From Paenibacillus macerans (GTDB lineage Bacteria > Bacillota > Bacilli > Paenibacillales > Paenibacillaceae): DNA of 64,000 nt. Within the stretch, counting starts at the first letter, position 1, and the number at the start of each line of letters is the position of its first letter. The notes beneath the pieces are model-generated. The model worked only from the letters and a program-made list of their open reading frames with translations. It ran no database searches and was not told the origin of the DNA. The stretch lies in NCBI RefSeq assembly GCF_023715465.1, contig NZ_JAMBOE010000012.1:111081-175080 (forward strand), read 5' to 3'. Made by a program: the position numbers and the translations under genes. Below, one piece after another: positions 17,189-24,959 of this stretch.

Positions 17189-18727
17189 TTATTTGGACAG
17201 CGTCTTCTGGCTGACCCGGATCACCACGAATTCGGCAGGCTTAACCGGCGCCACGCCAACCTCGATGATCAGCTGGCCCGCATCGCGGGTGGCCGGCGGA
17301 TTGTTCTCCTCGTCGACCTTGACGAAGAAGGCTTCCTCCTGGGTTGAACCGTACAGCGCGCCGTCTCTCCAGACACGGGTCAGGAAGGCGGTCAGATTGC
17401 GCTTCACCTTGCCCCACAGGCTTGGATCGTTCGGCTCGAACACGACCCACTGGCTGCCTTCATCAAGCGACTCCTCGATGTACATCATCAAGCGGCGTAC
17501 GTTGACGTAGTTCCATTCGGAATCCGAAGACAGCGTTCTGGCACCCCATACGCAGATGCCTTCCGGCAGGGAGCGGATGACGTTGATGCCGTCCGGGTTA
17601 AGCAACTCCTGCTCGGCTTTGGTGATGATTTTCTCGATGCCGACAACGGTATCCAGATAACCGTCCACCGTACCGGCCGGCGCTTTGTGAACGCCGCGCA
17701 TGGAATCCACATAGGCATACGTACCGGCGATAGCGCCCGATGGCGGCACCAGCTTTTGCTTGCCCGTAAGCGGATCGTTGATGTAGACCCACGGATAATA
17801 AAGCGCGCCATATGAGGTGTTAAACGAATTTCCGGAGTAATTGCCCGCGCCTTCCTTGAAGTCCTTGACCTGGGTAGGCGTCAGCCCGTGCGGCGGATCG
17901 ACGAGGAAGATGCAGTCCTTGCGCAGCTTGCAGTAATTGAGCATGTCCAGTATCGTTCCCCGGCTGTACGGCATATCCGCAAGATCCGGCACCGCCACGA
18001 TATTGATGCCATCGATGGTATCGAAGGCATGGATACCGTCGCGCTCCACTTCATCGCCCATGAAATCGATTGGCGACATACCGTTCACGCCTCCGGAGAG
18101 GGACAGGGCGGCCGTGTTGAACGCCGGGGTTTTTTCCATATTTTCGAGAATGGTCAGATCGATCAGCGGCTTCACTTTCACAAAGGCGGAGACATCGTTG
18201 ATCTTCTCCTCGAAGTTAATCAGCAGCATGTTGTCGAACACCTCGACGATTTTGCCTTCCTCTTCTTCTCCGGTATATTCATCATTGAAATCGGCAGCCT
18301 CCACGTACTGCACGGTGACCTTGAAGCCGAACTGTTGCTTGTTGGAGGATGGACCCACCTTGACGGAGATCCGATTGCCCCATTCTCCTTCGGAGCGGGC
18401 ATAGACCTTGAACAGGTCGGCATTGTCGGTGTCGCGGATCGTCAGCGCCGCAGGCTGAATGTCGGTAGGCGCCGCCCGCACCACGTAGCAAGAAGTACCC
18501 CCTTCCGCAAAAAAGTTATAAACGGCATACGCCAGGTACCCGTTCGGAATGAACTGGCCGAATTCGCTGACGAACTGGCTCCAGTTGGTGATCAGCACGG
18601 CTTTGCCGATGACCCCTTTTTCCGCAATCCCTACAAAAGCCCCCACCGACGTTCCCACGCCGGCAATCGGTTTGACGCCGCTGGAGACCTCTTCCACATA
18701 CACGCCTGGCGATAAATAGTTCGGCAT
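17189..18727 (-). CDS. Contractile sheath protein (Afp2-like)
   Basis: A 512-residue tail sheath: MPNYLSPGVYVEEVSSGVKPIAGVGTSVGAFVGIAEKG is the standard N-terminus, followed by an inserted beta domain (residues ~100-210) and the conserved C-terminal part (NPDGINVIRSLPEGICVWGARTL, NVRRLMMYIEESLDEGSQWVVFEPND, LWGKVKRNLTAFLTRVWRDGAL). The sheath contracts to drive the tube through the target envelope. Only one sheath gene is visible, against three in Afp. AGGAGG precedes the ATG and contains the stop codon of the 25-codon micro-ORF just upstream. Confidence 0.92.
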   Translation of the reverse strand: MPNYLSPGVYVEEVSSGVKPIAGVGTSVGAFVGIAEKGVIGKAVLITNWSQFVSEFGQFIPNGYLAYAVYNFFAEGGTSCYVVRAAPTDIQPAALTIRDTDNADLFKVYARSEGEWGNRISVKVGPSSNKQQFGFKVTVQYVEAADFNDEYTGEEEEGKIVEVFDNMLLINFEEKINDVSAFVKVKPLIDLTILENMEKTPAFNTAALSLSGGVNGMSPIDFMGDEVERDGIHAFDTIDGINIVAVPDLADMPYSRGTILDMLNYCKLRKDCIFLVDPPHGLTPTQVKDFKEGAGNYSGNSFNTSYGALYYPWVYINDPLTGKQKLVPPSGAIAGTYAYVDSMRGVHKAPAGTVDGYLDTVVGIEKIITKAEQELLNPDGINVIRSLPEGICVWGARTLSSDSEWNYVNVRRLMMYIEESLDEGSQWVVFEPNDPSLWGKVKRNLTAFLTRVWRDGALYGSTQEEAFFVKVDEENNPPATRDAGQLIIEVGVAPVKPAEFVVIRVSQKTLSK

Positions 18728-18738
18728 CTTTTACCCTC

Positions 18739-18816
18739 CTAAAAGTTTGTGAGCGTTACTGCTTGGACGACTTCGTACAAAACTTGCTTCGGAAGCAAAC
18801 ATCTATTCTTTTCCAT
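18739..18816 (-). CDS. 25-codon micro-ORF leading into the sheath gene
   Basis: A tiny reading frame in the 129-base space between the terminator-type gene and the sheath gene. It has a near-ideal ribosome binding site (AAAGGAGTGATTT before ATG). It encodes MEKNRCLLPKQVLYEVVQAV followed by TLTNF, and its TAG stop is part of the TAGGAGG Shine-Dalgarno sequence of the sheath gene. That arrangement suits translational coupling that would raise sheath synthesis. It may make a real peptide or serve only as a coupling leader. No homologue is recognised. Confidence 0.5.
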   Translation of the reverse strand: MEKNRCLLPKQVLYEVVQAVTLTNF

Positions 18817-18856
18817 AAATCACTCCTTTCAAGGAAGGATTCTGGGCCGCAGCCAG

Positions 18857-19429
18857 TTATATCAAATGAATTCCCAGATCGCGTGTCTCTACCCGCGGAA
18901 TGATGAGCGTCTGGTCTGCCGGCAGTCTCACCGGAGATACCAGATAGGACAGGCTCACCTTGGCCGCCTTGCCGGGAAAAACCTCCCACAGCTGCTTGAT
19001 GTCCTGGATGGTGAGGTTGTTGTAGGAGATCCGGATTTTCTCGTTGCCGCATGCCGCAAGGTTGCCGCCGAGATCGGCGCCGCTGAGCACCGGATGCTCA
19101 TGAAACAGCTGGAAAATCCGCCCCAGAATCAGCTGCTCCGTCTCCCTGTCATTGGCATAAGGGGTCATCAGATAATACAAATCGAGATAGGCGGGCGGAT
19201 AATAAAACTCGTTCGTGCCCGTGATCTCTTCCTTCTCGCTGTTGCGCATGCTCGGGCTGTGGCTTAAGTAATACAAGCACATGGAAAGTCTCATCGTGGA
19301 GCTGTCGATATCGCTTGGGGAGCCGAAGCTGATGTAGCTGTCATCGTTCAGCTCCGGGACATTCGCCTTCAGCAGCGCCTTCAGGCTGTTGCTGACGTCT
19401 CTGATTACCGTACCGGTATCCACCGCCAT
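18857..19429 (-). CDS. Tube/sheath terminator (Pvc16/Afp16-like, DUF4255)
   Basis: A 190-residue protein with the DUF4255/Pvc16 N-terminal-domain pattern: TVIRDVSNSLKALLKANVPEL, LSMCLYYLSHSPSMRNSE, PPAYLDLYYLMTPYANDRETEQLILGRIFQLFHEHPVL, and a C-terminal YLVSPVRLPADQTLIIPRVETRD. In Afp and PVC this protein caps the distal end of tube and sheath and fixes particle length. It starts four bases after the ATPase stop, so both are made from one message. The length matches family members. Confidence 0.88.
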   Translation of the reverse strand: MAVDTGTVIRDVSNSLKALLKANVPELNDDSYISFGSPSDIDSSTMRLSMCLYYLSHSPSMRNSEKEEITGTNEFYYPPAYLDLYYLMTPYANDRETEQLILGRIFQLFHEHPVLSGADLGGNLAACGNEKIRISYNNLTIQDIKQLWEVFPGKAAKVSLSYLVSPVRLPADQTLIIPRVETRDLGIHLI

Positions 19430-19432
19430 TGT

Positions 19433-21850
19433 TCAGTTCACCTCAATCAGTTCGTGATAAGGAGCGTAGTCGGAGGGCAGGAAGGTTTTGCCCAGCTTGA
19501 GAATTTCCCGTCTTGCTGCCTGCATGATCTGCTTCATCCCGATCGGACAGCCCTCATGCGCCGCATAAAACGCCGCGTTCAGCGCAATGTTCTTGATGTT
19601 CCCCCCGGCCAGCACAAGCTTTTCCGCCATAAAGCCGTAGTCCATATCGCTGGCCAGCGGCGCGCCAGACGGGAACATGCCGCGCCAGATCAGCTCGCGC
19701 TGCGGCTTCTCCGGGAACGGGAATTCCACCTTGAAATGCAGCCTGCGAGCAAACGCGTCGTCAAGGTTCTGGTTGAGATTCGTCGCCAGGATGACGATGC
19801 CCGTGTACTCCTCCATCTTCTGCAGCAGGTAGCTGATCTCCACGTTCGCATAGCGGTCATGCGCGTCCTTGACCTCGGAGCGCTTGCCGAACAACGCATC
19901 CGCTTCATCAAAAAACAAAATCGCGTTCGACATCTCCGCCTCATCGAAGATCCGGGCCAGGTTCTTCTCCGTCTCCCCGATATATTTGCTCACCAGCTGC
20001 GAAACGTCGATTTTGTAAAGCTCCAGGTTCAGCTCGCTCGCGATCACCTCCGCCGACATCGTTTTCCCCGAGCCCGGCGGGCCGGAAAAAAGAATGTTCA
20101 GCCCCCGGCCCAGCGACAGCCGCCCGGCAAAGCCCCATTCCCCGTACACCAGCGAGCGGTACTTGACCTGGTTGCAAATCTCGCGCAGCTGGCTCAACTG
20201 CTCGCCCGGCAGCACCAGCATGTCCCAGGTGTACATCGCCTTGATTTTGGTGGCGAGCGTTTGAATTTTGCGGCTCGACTGGTAGTAGCTGGCCTGATAC
20301 AGCTCCCGCTTGCCGATCTCCGCCTCCGCAGTGCCGTTCCAGACCGCCAGATTCTCGCTTCCCTGAAACGCCGCCCGGATCTGGCCCGGCGTAAAGCGGA
20401 AGCTGCCGCTGAGATCCGTCAGATTCACCTCGCGGGACAAGCGGTAATCCGGAGCGAACGCCTCCCATACCGCTTTACGATCCGCCGCATCCGGGAACGG
20501 AAAATCGACCTGCACGAAGTTAAGCCGGCTGCCCGTCATGCTCATTCCCCACTGTCCTTCGCCCAGTATGAATGCGAACGGCGCATGCGCCTCCAGCATC
20601 TCAATCAGCAGCCGGAGCTTCAGCCTGTGGTGGTCGTCCTCGGCGGTAAACCCGTCGAACCTTGTGAAACAAAGCGCGGCATCATCGAGCAGCACGTGCC
20701 GGCCAAGCAACCGGAGCATCTCGACGTAATCTGTATCCGGCTGCAGCAGCTTGTCCATATCGGCGATGAGCATCGAGGTGCCCAGCGCAGCGCATACCGA
20801 CTCGATGCACGTGAGCTTTTCCGCCTCATCCGGCCCGCAGCAGTAAAGCAGCGTCTGGGTCCCCCCGTTACCATTGGAGCGGTAATGGTAAATGAAGCGG
20901 AGCATGTTATCGCGCAGCTGGCTCGTGTGGTGCAGCAGCGGATTCGAATGCAGAGCAGCGGGCAGTTGTTGGCTGGATGGTACATCTGACTGTTTCAAAG
21001 TTGTTACGTCAAGCAGCCTTGCGACGCTCGCCAGCCGCGCATCCAGCGTCTTCAGCCCCAGCAGCGTATTCACCGCCCAATCTTCAAGCTTCAGCGGCCG
21101 GGCAATTAGCGGCGTGCGGCTATCGCCGTACTCCCCTCTGCGTTCCATCAGGAACCGCATAAGCGGCGCGTCGCTCTCAAATATCCTGCGAGCTTCGATC
21201 CGCTCCTCCTCATTTGCGGTAAACAGCTGCAGGATCAAATCTACCGTTGGCGCCCTGGCAGACGGGTCGTTCTGCAAAAAGGCATAGACCCGCGCATACT
21301 TCCGGTCCACCTCAGGAGCGAGGCAGGCGATCAGGCAGCCTGTTTCCAAGTGGTTCAGGTTAAGTACGGATACCATTTGCGGCAAAGCCAAACAGACGCT
21401 TATGCGACGGCTGGCCCGGAGTCTGGAAGCTATGCGGAGTTCCAGCTCTGAAGCGCGACGTTCTGGCTCTTTAAGCTCAAAAGAACTATCATCCCGTCTT
21501 ACCGTTTCACCATCCAGCAGCCCGATTATTTCCTCTCTCATCAATGCCAGCTCTGGATACGCATCTGAATCGTAAAATGGCGTCTCTGCCACCAGACTCT
21601 GCTTCAAGCGAAGCTCCAACAGCCGCAATTCATCTTGCACATACTCAAATTCTGAAGTATATGGAGCATCATCTTTCTGGTCAGGATCTAGGCTTTTGAC
21701 ATTTTTTACCTGAGGTTTCAAAGAAACCACTTGCTCGGCTTCTCCAAACCCTTGTTGCACCTCTTTCGTTGTTACTCGAACTAAACGATGGGATTTTCTA
21801 TTGAATTTCATCGCCTGTTTCTGTCCTTCACTCTTTATTGTCTTACTCAC
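19433..21850 (-). CDS. eCIS AAA+ ATPase (Afp15/Pvc15-like)
   Basis: An 805-residue AAA+ protein. The C-terminal ATPase has Walker A GPPGSGKT near residue 588, Walker B AILFFDEADALFG near 645, and arginine-finger region ILATNLNQNLDDAFARRLHF. An N-terminal degenerate AAA-like module precedes it (residues ~320-520). Homologues help load cargo or assemble the particle. The first in-frame start is GTG at 21850 without a good ribosome binding site; the ATG at 21811 (MKFNRKSHRLVR) behind GAAGGACAG is an alternative. It is the first structural gene after two terminators, so the structural operon probably has its own promoter here. Confidence 0.86.
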   Translation of the reverse strand: MSKTIKSEGQKQAMKFNRKSHRLVRVTTKEVQQGFGEAEQVVSLKPQVKNVKSLDPDQKDDAPYTSEFEYVQDELRLLELRLKQSLVAETPFYDSDAYPELALMREEIIGLLDGETVRRDDSSFELKEPERRASELELRIASRLRASRRISVCLALPQMVSVLNLNHLETGCLIACLAPEVDRKYARVYAFLQNDPSARAPTVDLILQLFTANEEERIEARRIFESDAPLMRFLMERRGEYGDSRTPLIARPLKLEDWAVNTLLGLKTLDARLASVARLLDVTTLKQSDVPSSQQLPAALHSNPLLHHTSQLRDNMLRFIYHYRSNGNGGTQTLLYCCGPDEAEKLTCIESVCAALGTSMLIADMDKLLQPDTDYVEMLRLLGRHVLLDDAALCFTRFDGFTAEDDHHRLKLRLLIEMLEAHAPFAFILGEGQWGMSMTGSRLNFVQVDFPFPDAADRKAVWEAFAPDYRLSREVNLTDLSGSFRFTPGQIRAAFQGSENLAVWNGTAEAEIGKRELYQASYYQSSRKIQTLATKIKAMYTWDMLVLPGEQLSQLREICNQVKYRSLVYGEWGFAGRLSLGRGLNILFSGPPGSGKTMSAEVIASELNLELYKIDVSQLVSKYIGETEKNLARIFDEAEMSNAILFFDEADALFGKRSEVKDAHDRYANVEISYLLQKMEEYTGIVILATNLNQNLDDAFARRLHFKVEFPFPEKPQRELIWRGMFPSGAPLASDMDYGFMAEKLVLAGGNIKNIALNAAFYAAHEGCPIGMKQIMQAARREILKLGKTFLPSDYAPYHELIEVN

Positions 21851-21928
21851 ATATAAGTAAATTTAAGGGAGGGAGGTACAACTAAGAGAGGAGAAAATAA
21901 GAATTAAACCACTTTTAGCTAGAATGAA

Positions 21929-21976
21929 GAAAAAAAGGTCTGTTCCTCCTCATCGTTCAAGTTGGAATAGACCTTT
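21929..21976 (-). terminator. Rho-independent terminator
   Basis: On the minus strand AAAGGTCTATTCC pairs with GGAACAGACCTTT (one mismatch), followed by a run of T. It would stop transcription entering the ATPase gene from the toxin side. Confidence 0.75.
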
Positions 21977-22195
21977 GAAAATTTATTAAGGGATTATCAA
22001 GTTCTAGTGTTAACTTTGTTGAGAATTGTGTAATCTTGCTTTCAAATTAAAAATATTTGTTTTATCCGCCCCATTATTAATTGTCGTACTATCCTTCCTA
22101 GAAGATGTGATGTACTCTCTCCTCATCTTACTTATCGTAGCTCCACATTGTACAGTCATGTTGAAATTTTGAAAAAACTCTGAGAAAACGAAGAT

Positions 22196-22244
22196 AACAA
22201 AAAACAGGTCAATCATGGTGGTATCTGATCATAATCGACCTGTT
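22196..22244 (-). terminator. Rho-independent terminator of the orphan toxin/immunity unit
   Basis: On the minus strand AACAGGTCGATTATG pairs imperfectly with CATGATTGACCTGTT and is followed by TTTTTTG. It lies 132 bases after the last immunity-like gene. Confidence 0.75.
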
Positions 22245-22375
22245 AGCGAAATTTTTATACGGGTATTACATAGGTTATAGGTGTTATTGGTTGAATGATG
22301 GATTCATTCGGAACTGGGTAGCCCCCACAAAAGAAACCTTGAAAGGCACGAAACCAATCAAGGAGATTAAAAATA

Positions 22376-22777
22376 TCACTTGAACATACTTGTAATATCA
22401 TCCCATTCCACGTTCGTAGGGAAAACGTCGCCATCCAAAAATGATTTGAATAAGAGGATTACCATTTTTAAATTCATTACTTGATTAGTTTGAACATCAA
22501 CTAATGAACCCGAAATTAATATCTTCTTTGTTCCCGAACTGACGGAATCCTTTTGTTTTGCTTTTTTATGGGCAAAGCCACCATCACCTTCAGAAAGATA
22601 TTGTCTAACTTCCACTGTAAACTCTAATGGGCCACCCCCAACTTGAATATAACTGCCATCTTTCATTTCTAAATAAGCATAGGAATTAGAAGAACCATCA
22701 ATCATTTTTAAATAATTCTCCAGCTCATAGCTGCTTATTTTTTCAGAACGAGCTCCATTTTCTGATTCAAATATCAT
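22376..22777 (-). CDS. Probable immunity protein (Imm1-like)
   Basis: A 133-residue acidic protein (MIFESENGARSEKISSYELE...). It has the general build of the Imm1 family: a helix followed by a strand-rich AYLEMKDGSYIQVGGGPLEFTVEVRQY block. The start at 22777 is preferred because GGGAGG lies just upstream; a TTG four codons earlier overlaps that site. It is the last gene of the low-GC unit that begins with the displaced toxin tip and ends at a terminator, the usual position for immunity genes. The family assignment is tentative. Low GC relative to the neighbouring eCIS genes is typical of horizontally exchanged toxin-immunity cassettes. Confidence 0.5.
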   Translation of the reverse strand: MIFESENGARSEKISSYELENYLKMIDGSSNSYAYLEMKDGSYIQVGGGPLEFTVEVRQYLSEGDGGFAHKKAKQKDSVSSGTKKILISGSLVDVQTNQVMNLKMVILLFKSFLDGDVFPTNVEWDDITSMFK

Positions 22778-22795
22778 ATTTCCTCCCAATTTTAC

Positions 22796-23419
22796 CTAAA
22801 CGTACATTAGTTGTATTATTTTATCAATACCTTGTTCAATCATTGAATCAGATGGCCTACCTGTCTCCCATTCCTTTAAGGTAGTTATTGCTTTTTCATA
22901 CTCTTTTATTAAGCAGTATGCGGCAACTAGTCTCCACCTGAAACTATGACCATTTAGCGTAAGTCGTGGGTCAGCTTCTTCATATCCCTTTATCAGTTTA
23001 TCTAAATTAGAAAAATCATTCCAGAACGGCTTGGCAATCTTCTCAATATGGATTGTAATTATTTCAATTAGATCTGAGATATTAGAGGTTAAAGTAAGCG
23101 GCCATTCAATAAATTCTCTCTTAGGTTGTAGATTCCCAATATTACCCGCGGCAGTAGGCCAGCCTTTTTTGTATTCTTCACCTTTAAGATTGGCGGCCAT
23201 TTTTTCAAGATTTTCAAAAATAATATTAGGACATGCCTCTACATATCCTGCTTCTTGGCCTTTAATTCGACGAAACTGAATATTAAATTCTTGGCTACAT
23301 TCCTCCAACATTTTTATAAAAGATTTTTTCTTTTTTAGTTCAAAGCCCATCCCCTGAAGGACTGGACTAAGACCATTAATTAATGTCTCTAGTACAATTG
23401 CAATTGGTTGGTTTGACAT
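22796..23419 (-). CDS. Hypothetical protein, candidate immunity protein
   Basis: A 207-residue protein with no signal peptide or membrane segment. Two halves are visible. Residues 1-110 (VLETLINGLSPVLQGMGFELKKKKSFIKM...QFRRIKGQEAGYVEACPNIIFENLEKMAA) resemble small DUF4304-like proteins, several of which are immunity proteins. A helical C-terminal half follows (RLTLNGHSFRWRLVAAYCLIKEYEKAITTLKEW), like a single TPR. It lies 16 bases after the displaced toxin tip and 18 bases before the Imm1-like gene. Position, size and low GC make it the best candidate cognate immunity gene for that toxin tip. No catalytic motif was seen. Confidence 0.5.
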   Translation of the reverse strand: MSNQPIAIVLETLINGLSPVLQGMGFELKKKKSFIKMLEECSQEFNIQFRRIKGQEAGYVEACPNIIFENLEKMAANLKGEEYKKGWPTAAGNIGNLQPKREFIEWPLTLTSNISDLIEIITIHIEKIAKPFWNDFSNLDKLIKGYEEADPRLTLNGHSFRWRLVAAYCLIKEYEKAITTLKEWETGRPSDSMIEQGIDKIIQLMYV

Positions 23420-23435
23420 TGAGCATCAACAACTC

Positions 23436-24407
23436 CTACTTAATTTTAATTAATTCAACTGAGTCAATTCTTTCAATACCTGATTTTCGGGCTTTAGCCC
23501 CAGTTGTTGATAAACCATCATTAGAATTTAATTCTATATCGATCTTTTTCTGCTGAGGAGTGCGAGTAGCTGTTCCACTCTTAACTTCTATACCTACGAT
23601 TGTACCGTCTGGTTTTTTAGCTACAATATCGTATCTTCTCAATTTTCCATCGGCACTCTTAACAGAAATTTCAGTATCAAGAATTTCATAACCATTATAT
23701 TTCGGGTCAGTTTGTATAAGCTGTTTTGCCTTATCAACCCCTGGAGTACCGGGAACAGTACCTGACTTTCCTGCGAACCTACCTTTAGAATCCCTAACAC
23801 TGCCATCAGGGTATGTTTTAACTTCACCCGTCCTGTCAGCACCCAAATCAGCTTTATCATCGTTTATCTTTAATTTGCCTATTAATTTCTTAGGATTAAA
23901 CTCGCCGAAGATTAAAATATAGTTTTTCTGGCGCTCGAACGTTATCTTCTTGAACCTAAACTTCCCAAGAATGCGGCCGATCAGGCCCTGGAGTTTTTTG
24001 ACCCCCTTCATGCCGAGCTCCATCGCCAGCTCCACTAGTCCCATGGCCATGGCTGTAGCCAAGGCGATCGCTGCCGGTTCAATCATCTTTTGCCAGCCCT
24101 GGCTCAGGTAGGTGCCGATATGGGTGGCGGCTTGAGCCAGCGTCTCCATGACCGATTTGATTGTCATGGCTTGCATGGCGATCGAAATCAGGTTGATGAT
24201 GACCGGAAGTGCTGCGCCGCCGGTAACCATTCCCAGAACGGCGACTGTGGCCAGCGCTGCCAAAATTCCTCCCAGGAGCTGTAATCCGTGGGCTTTCATC
24301 CAGTTTATTACATAGGTTTTGATCTGGTCAAACACCATTTTGGCATTGTTCGCGCGTAAGGAAGCTCCTTCGGCAACTTTCTGCCCCAGGTTTCTTCGGT
24401 GTAACAA
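23436..24407 (-). CDS. Displaced (orphan) toxin tip with PD-(D/E)xK-like nuclease domain
   Basis: A 323-residue reading frame without a proper beginning. It opens at TTG (24407) with no ribosome binding site. Residues ~6-135 are nearly identical in DNA to codons ~946-1071 of the large cargo protein (24003-24390 matches 25971-26358 without gaps). A 70-codon stretch of the parent is missing, then ~20 more shared residues follow up to GRILGKF. Beyond that the sequence differs. The C-terminal ~130 residues contain PKYNGYEILDTEIS...YDIVAKKPDGTIVGIEVKSGTATRT, an E-x-K nuclease signature. This is the layout of orphan toxin modules in CDI and Rhs loci: a silent alternative tip that can recombine into the full-length gene. 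Confidence 0.75.
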   Translation of the reverse strand: MLHRRNLGQKVAEGASLRANNAKMVFDQIKTYVINWMKAHGLQLLGGILAALATVAVLGMVTGGAALPVIINLISIAMQAMTIKSVMETLAQAATHIGTYLSQGWQKMIEPAAIALATAMAMGLVELAMELGMKGVKKLQGLIGRILGKFRFKKITFERQKNYILIFGEFNPKKLIGKLKINDDKADLGADRTGEVKTYPDGSVRDSKGRFAGKSGTVPGTPGVDKAKQLIQTDPKYNGYEILDTEISVKSADGKLRRYDIVAKKPDGTIVGIEVKSGTATRTPQQKKIDIELNSNDGLSTTGAKARKSGIERIDSVELIKIK

Positions 24408-24422
24408 TTGTTACTTGAAGAA

Positions 24423-24467
24423 AAAAATAGGCCACCGTATTCAAAATGTATACGGTGGCCTATTTTT
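24423..24467 (-). terminator. Strong terminator between main and orphan toxin units
   Basis: A perfect 18-base inverted repeat (24423-24440 and 24450-24467, arms ending in A5/T5) with a nine-base loop. It overlaps the stop region of the YezG-type immunity gene and isolates the orphan module from the main toxin transcript. Confidence 0.9.
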
Positions 24468-24954
24468 AAATTGGGTTGTCTGGATACTCCAAAAGATACT
24501 TTTTTATTATTTCTTTATGCTTATCAATTATGGGAACTTCATTTAAATACTTGTATTTCCAGATGATCATTTGATTATTAAAAGTATAGTTGGTGTCAAA
24601 CCAATTAGTATAATCAAAATGAACTTTTAACTTTCCAGTACGCTCTAAACTCAAGGTAAAGGAATACCACAAATCCTGCTCATATTCTGCAAATATACTC
24701 TTCATCTCTTCAGCAAGAGATAGTAACTTTCCTTTACCTGCATCAAATTCTTTTTCATTTATTTCATAGTTGATTGGAATTTTAAGGCTATACTCAAATT
24801 TCACAGGATCAGATATAGGGCTGTAAAAAAAATATGTTCCACCACCAGATTCCGAAACTTGAGCATAGAAATAAAACTTATTCCATTCTACTGGAATCAT
24901 ATTATCAACCGTTTCAGCAATTTCCTTGTATAGGGCATTTAACTTTTCTTCCAA
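24466..24954 (-). CDS. yezG: YezG-family (DUF600) immunity protein
   Basis: A 162-residue protein matching the YezG/DUF600 pattern: MEEKLNALYKEIAETVDNMIPVEWNKFYFYAQVSESGGGTYFFY near the N-terminus and AEYEQDLWYSFTLSLERTGKLKVHFDYTNW in the second half. In Bacillus subtilis YezG neutralises the DNase tip of the LXG toxin YeeF. The start is TTG at 24954. Its ribosome binding site AGGAGG is formed by the final Gly-Gly codons of the toxin gene, and the toxin stop lies five bases upstream. That guarantees immunity protein is made with toxin. Low GC matches the toxin tip rather than the toxin body. Confidence 0.82.
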   Translation of the reverse strand: MEEKLNALYKEIAETVDNMIPVEWNKFYFYAQVSESGGGTYFFYSPISDPVKFEYSLKIPINYEINEKEFDAGKGKLLSLAEEMKSIFAEYEQDLWYSFTLSLERTGKLKVHFDYTNWFDTNYTFNNQMIIWKYKYLNEVPIIDKHKEIIKKYLLEYPDNPI

Positions 24955-24959
24955 TCAAT

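Larger units (their letters stand above)
21851..22375 (-). other. AT-rich spacer between structural operon and toxin locus
   Basis: This 525-base stretch is much richer in A+T than the eCIS genes. It contains two hairpin terminators for minus-strand transcripts, at 21929-21976 and 22196-22244. An open frame at 22010-22216 has no ribosome binding site, starts inside the second terminator and shows no family resemblance; it is not called. The promoter of the structural operon should lie between 21851 and 21930, but no convincing -35/-10 pair was seen. Confidence 0.6.

Noticed and set aside
1..21850. Prophage or R-type tailocin interpretation
   Set aside because: Within the window there is no capsid, portal, terminase or integrase, and the AAA+ ATPase, Pvc16-type terminator and DUF6760-type protein are eCIS hallmarks. 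Genes left of the window could not be checked.
22010..22216. A 68-codon minus-strand frame between two terminators
   Set aside because: It starts inside a terminator hairpin, has no ribosome binding site and no recognisable family.
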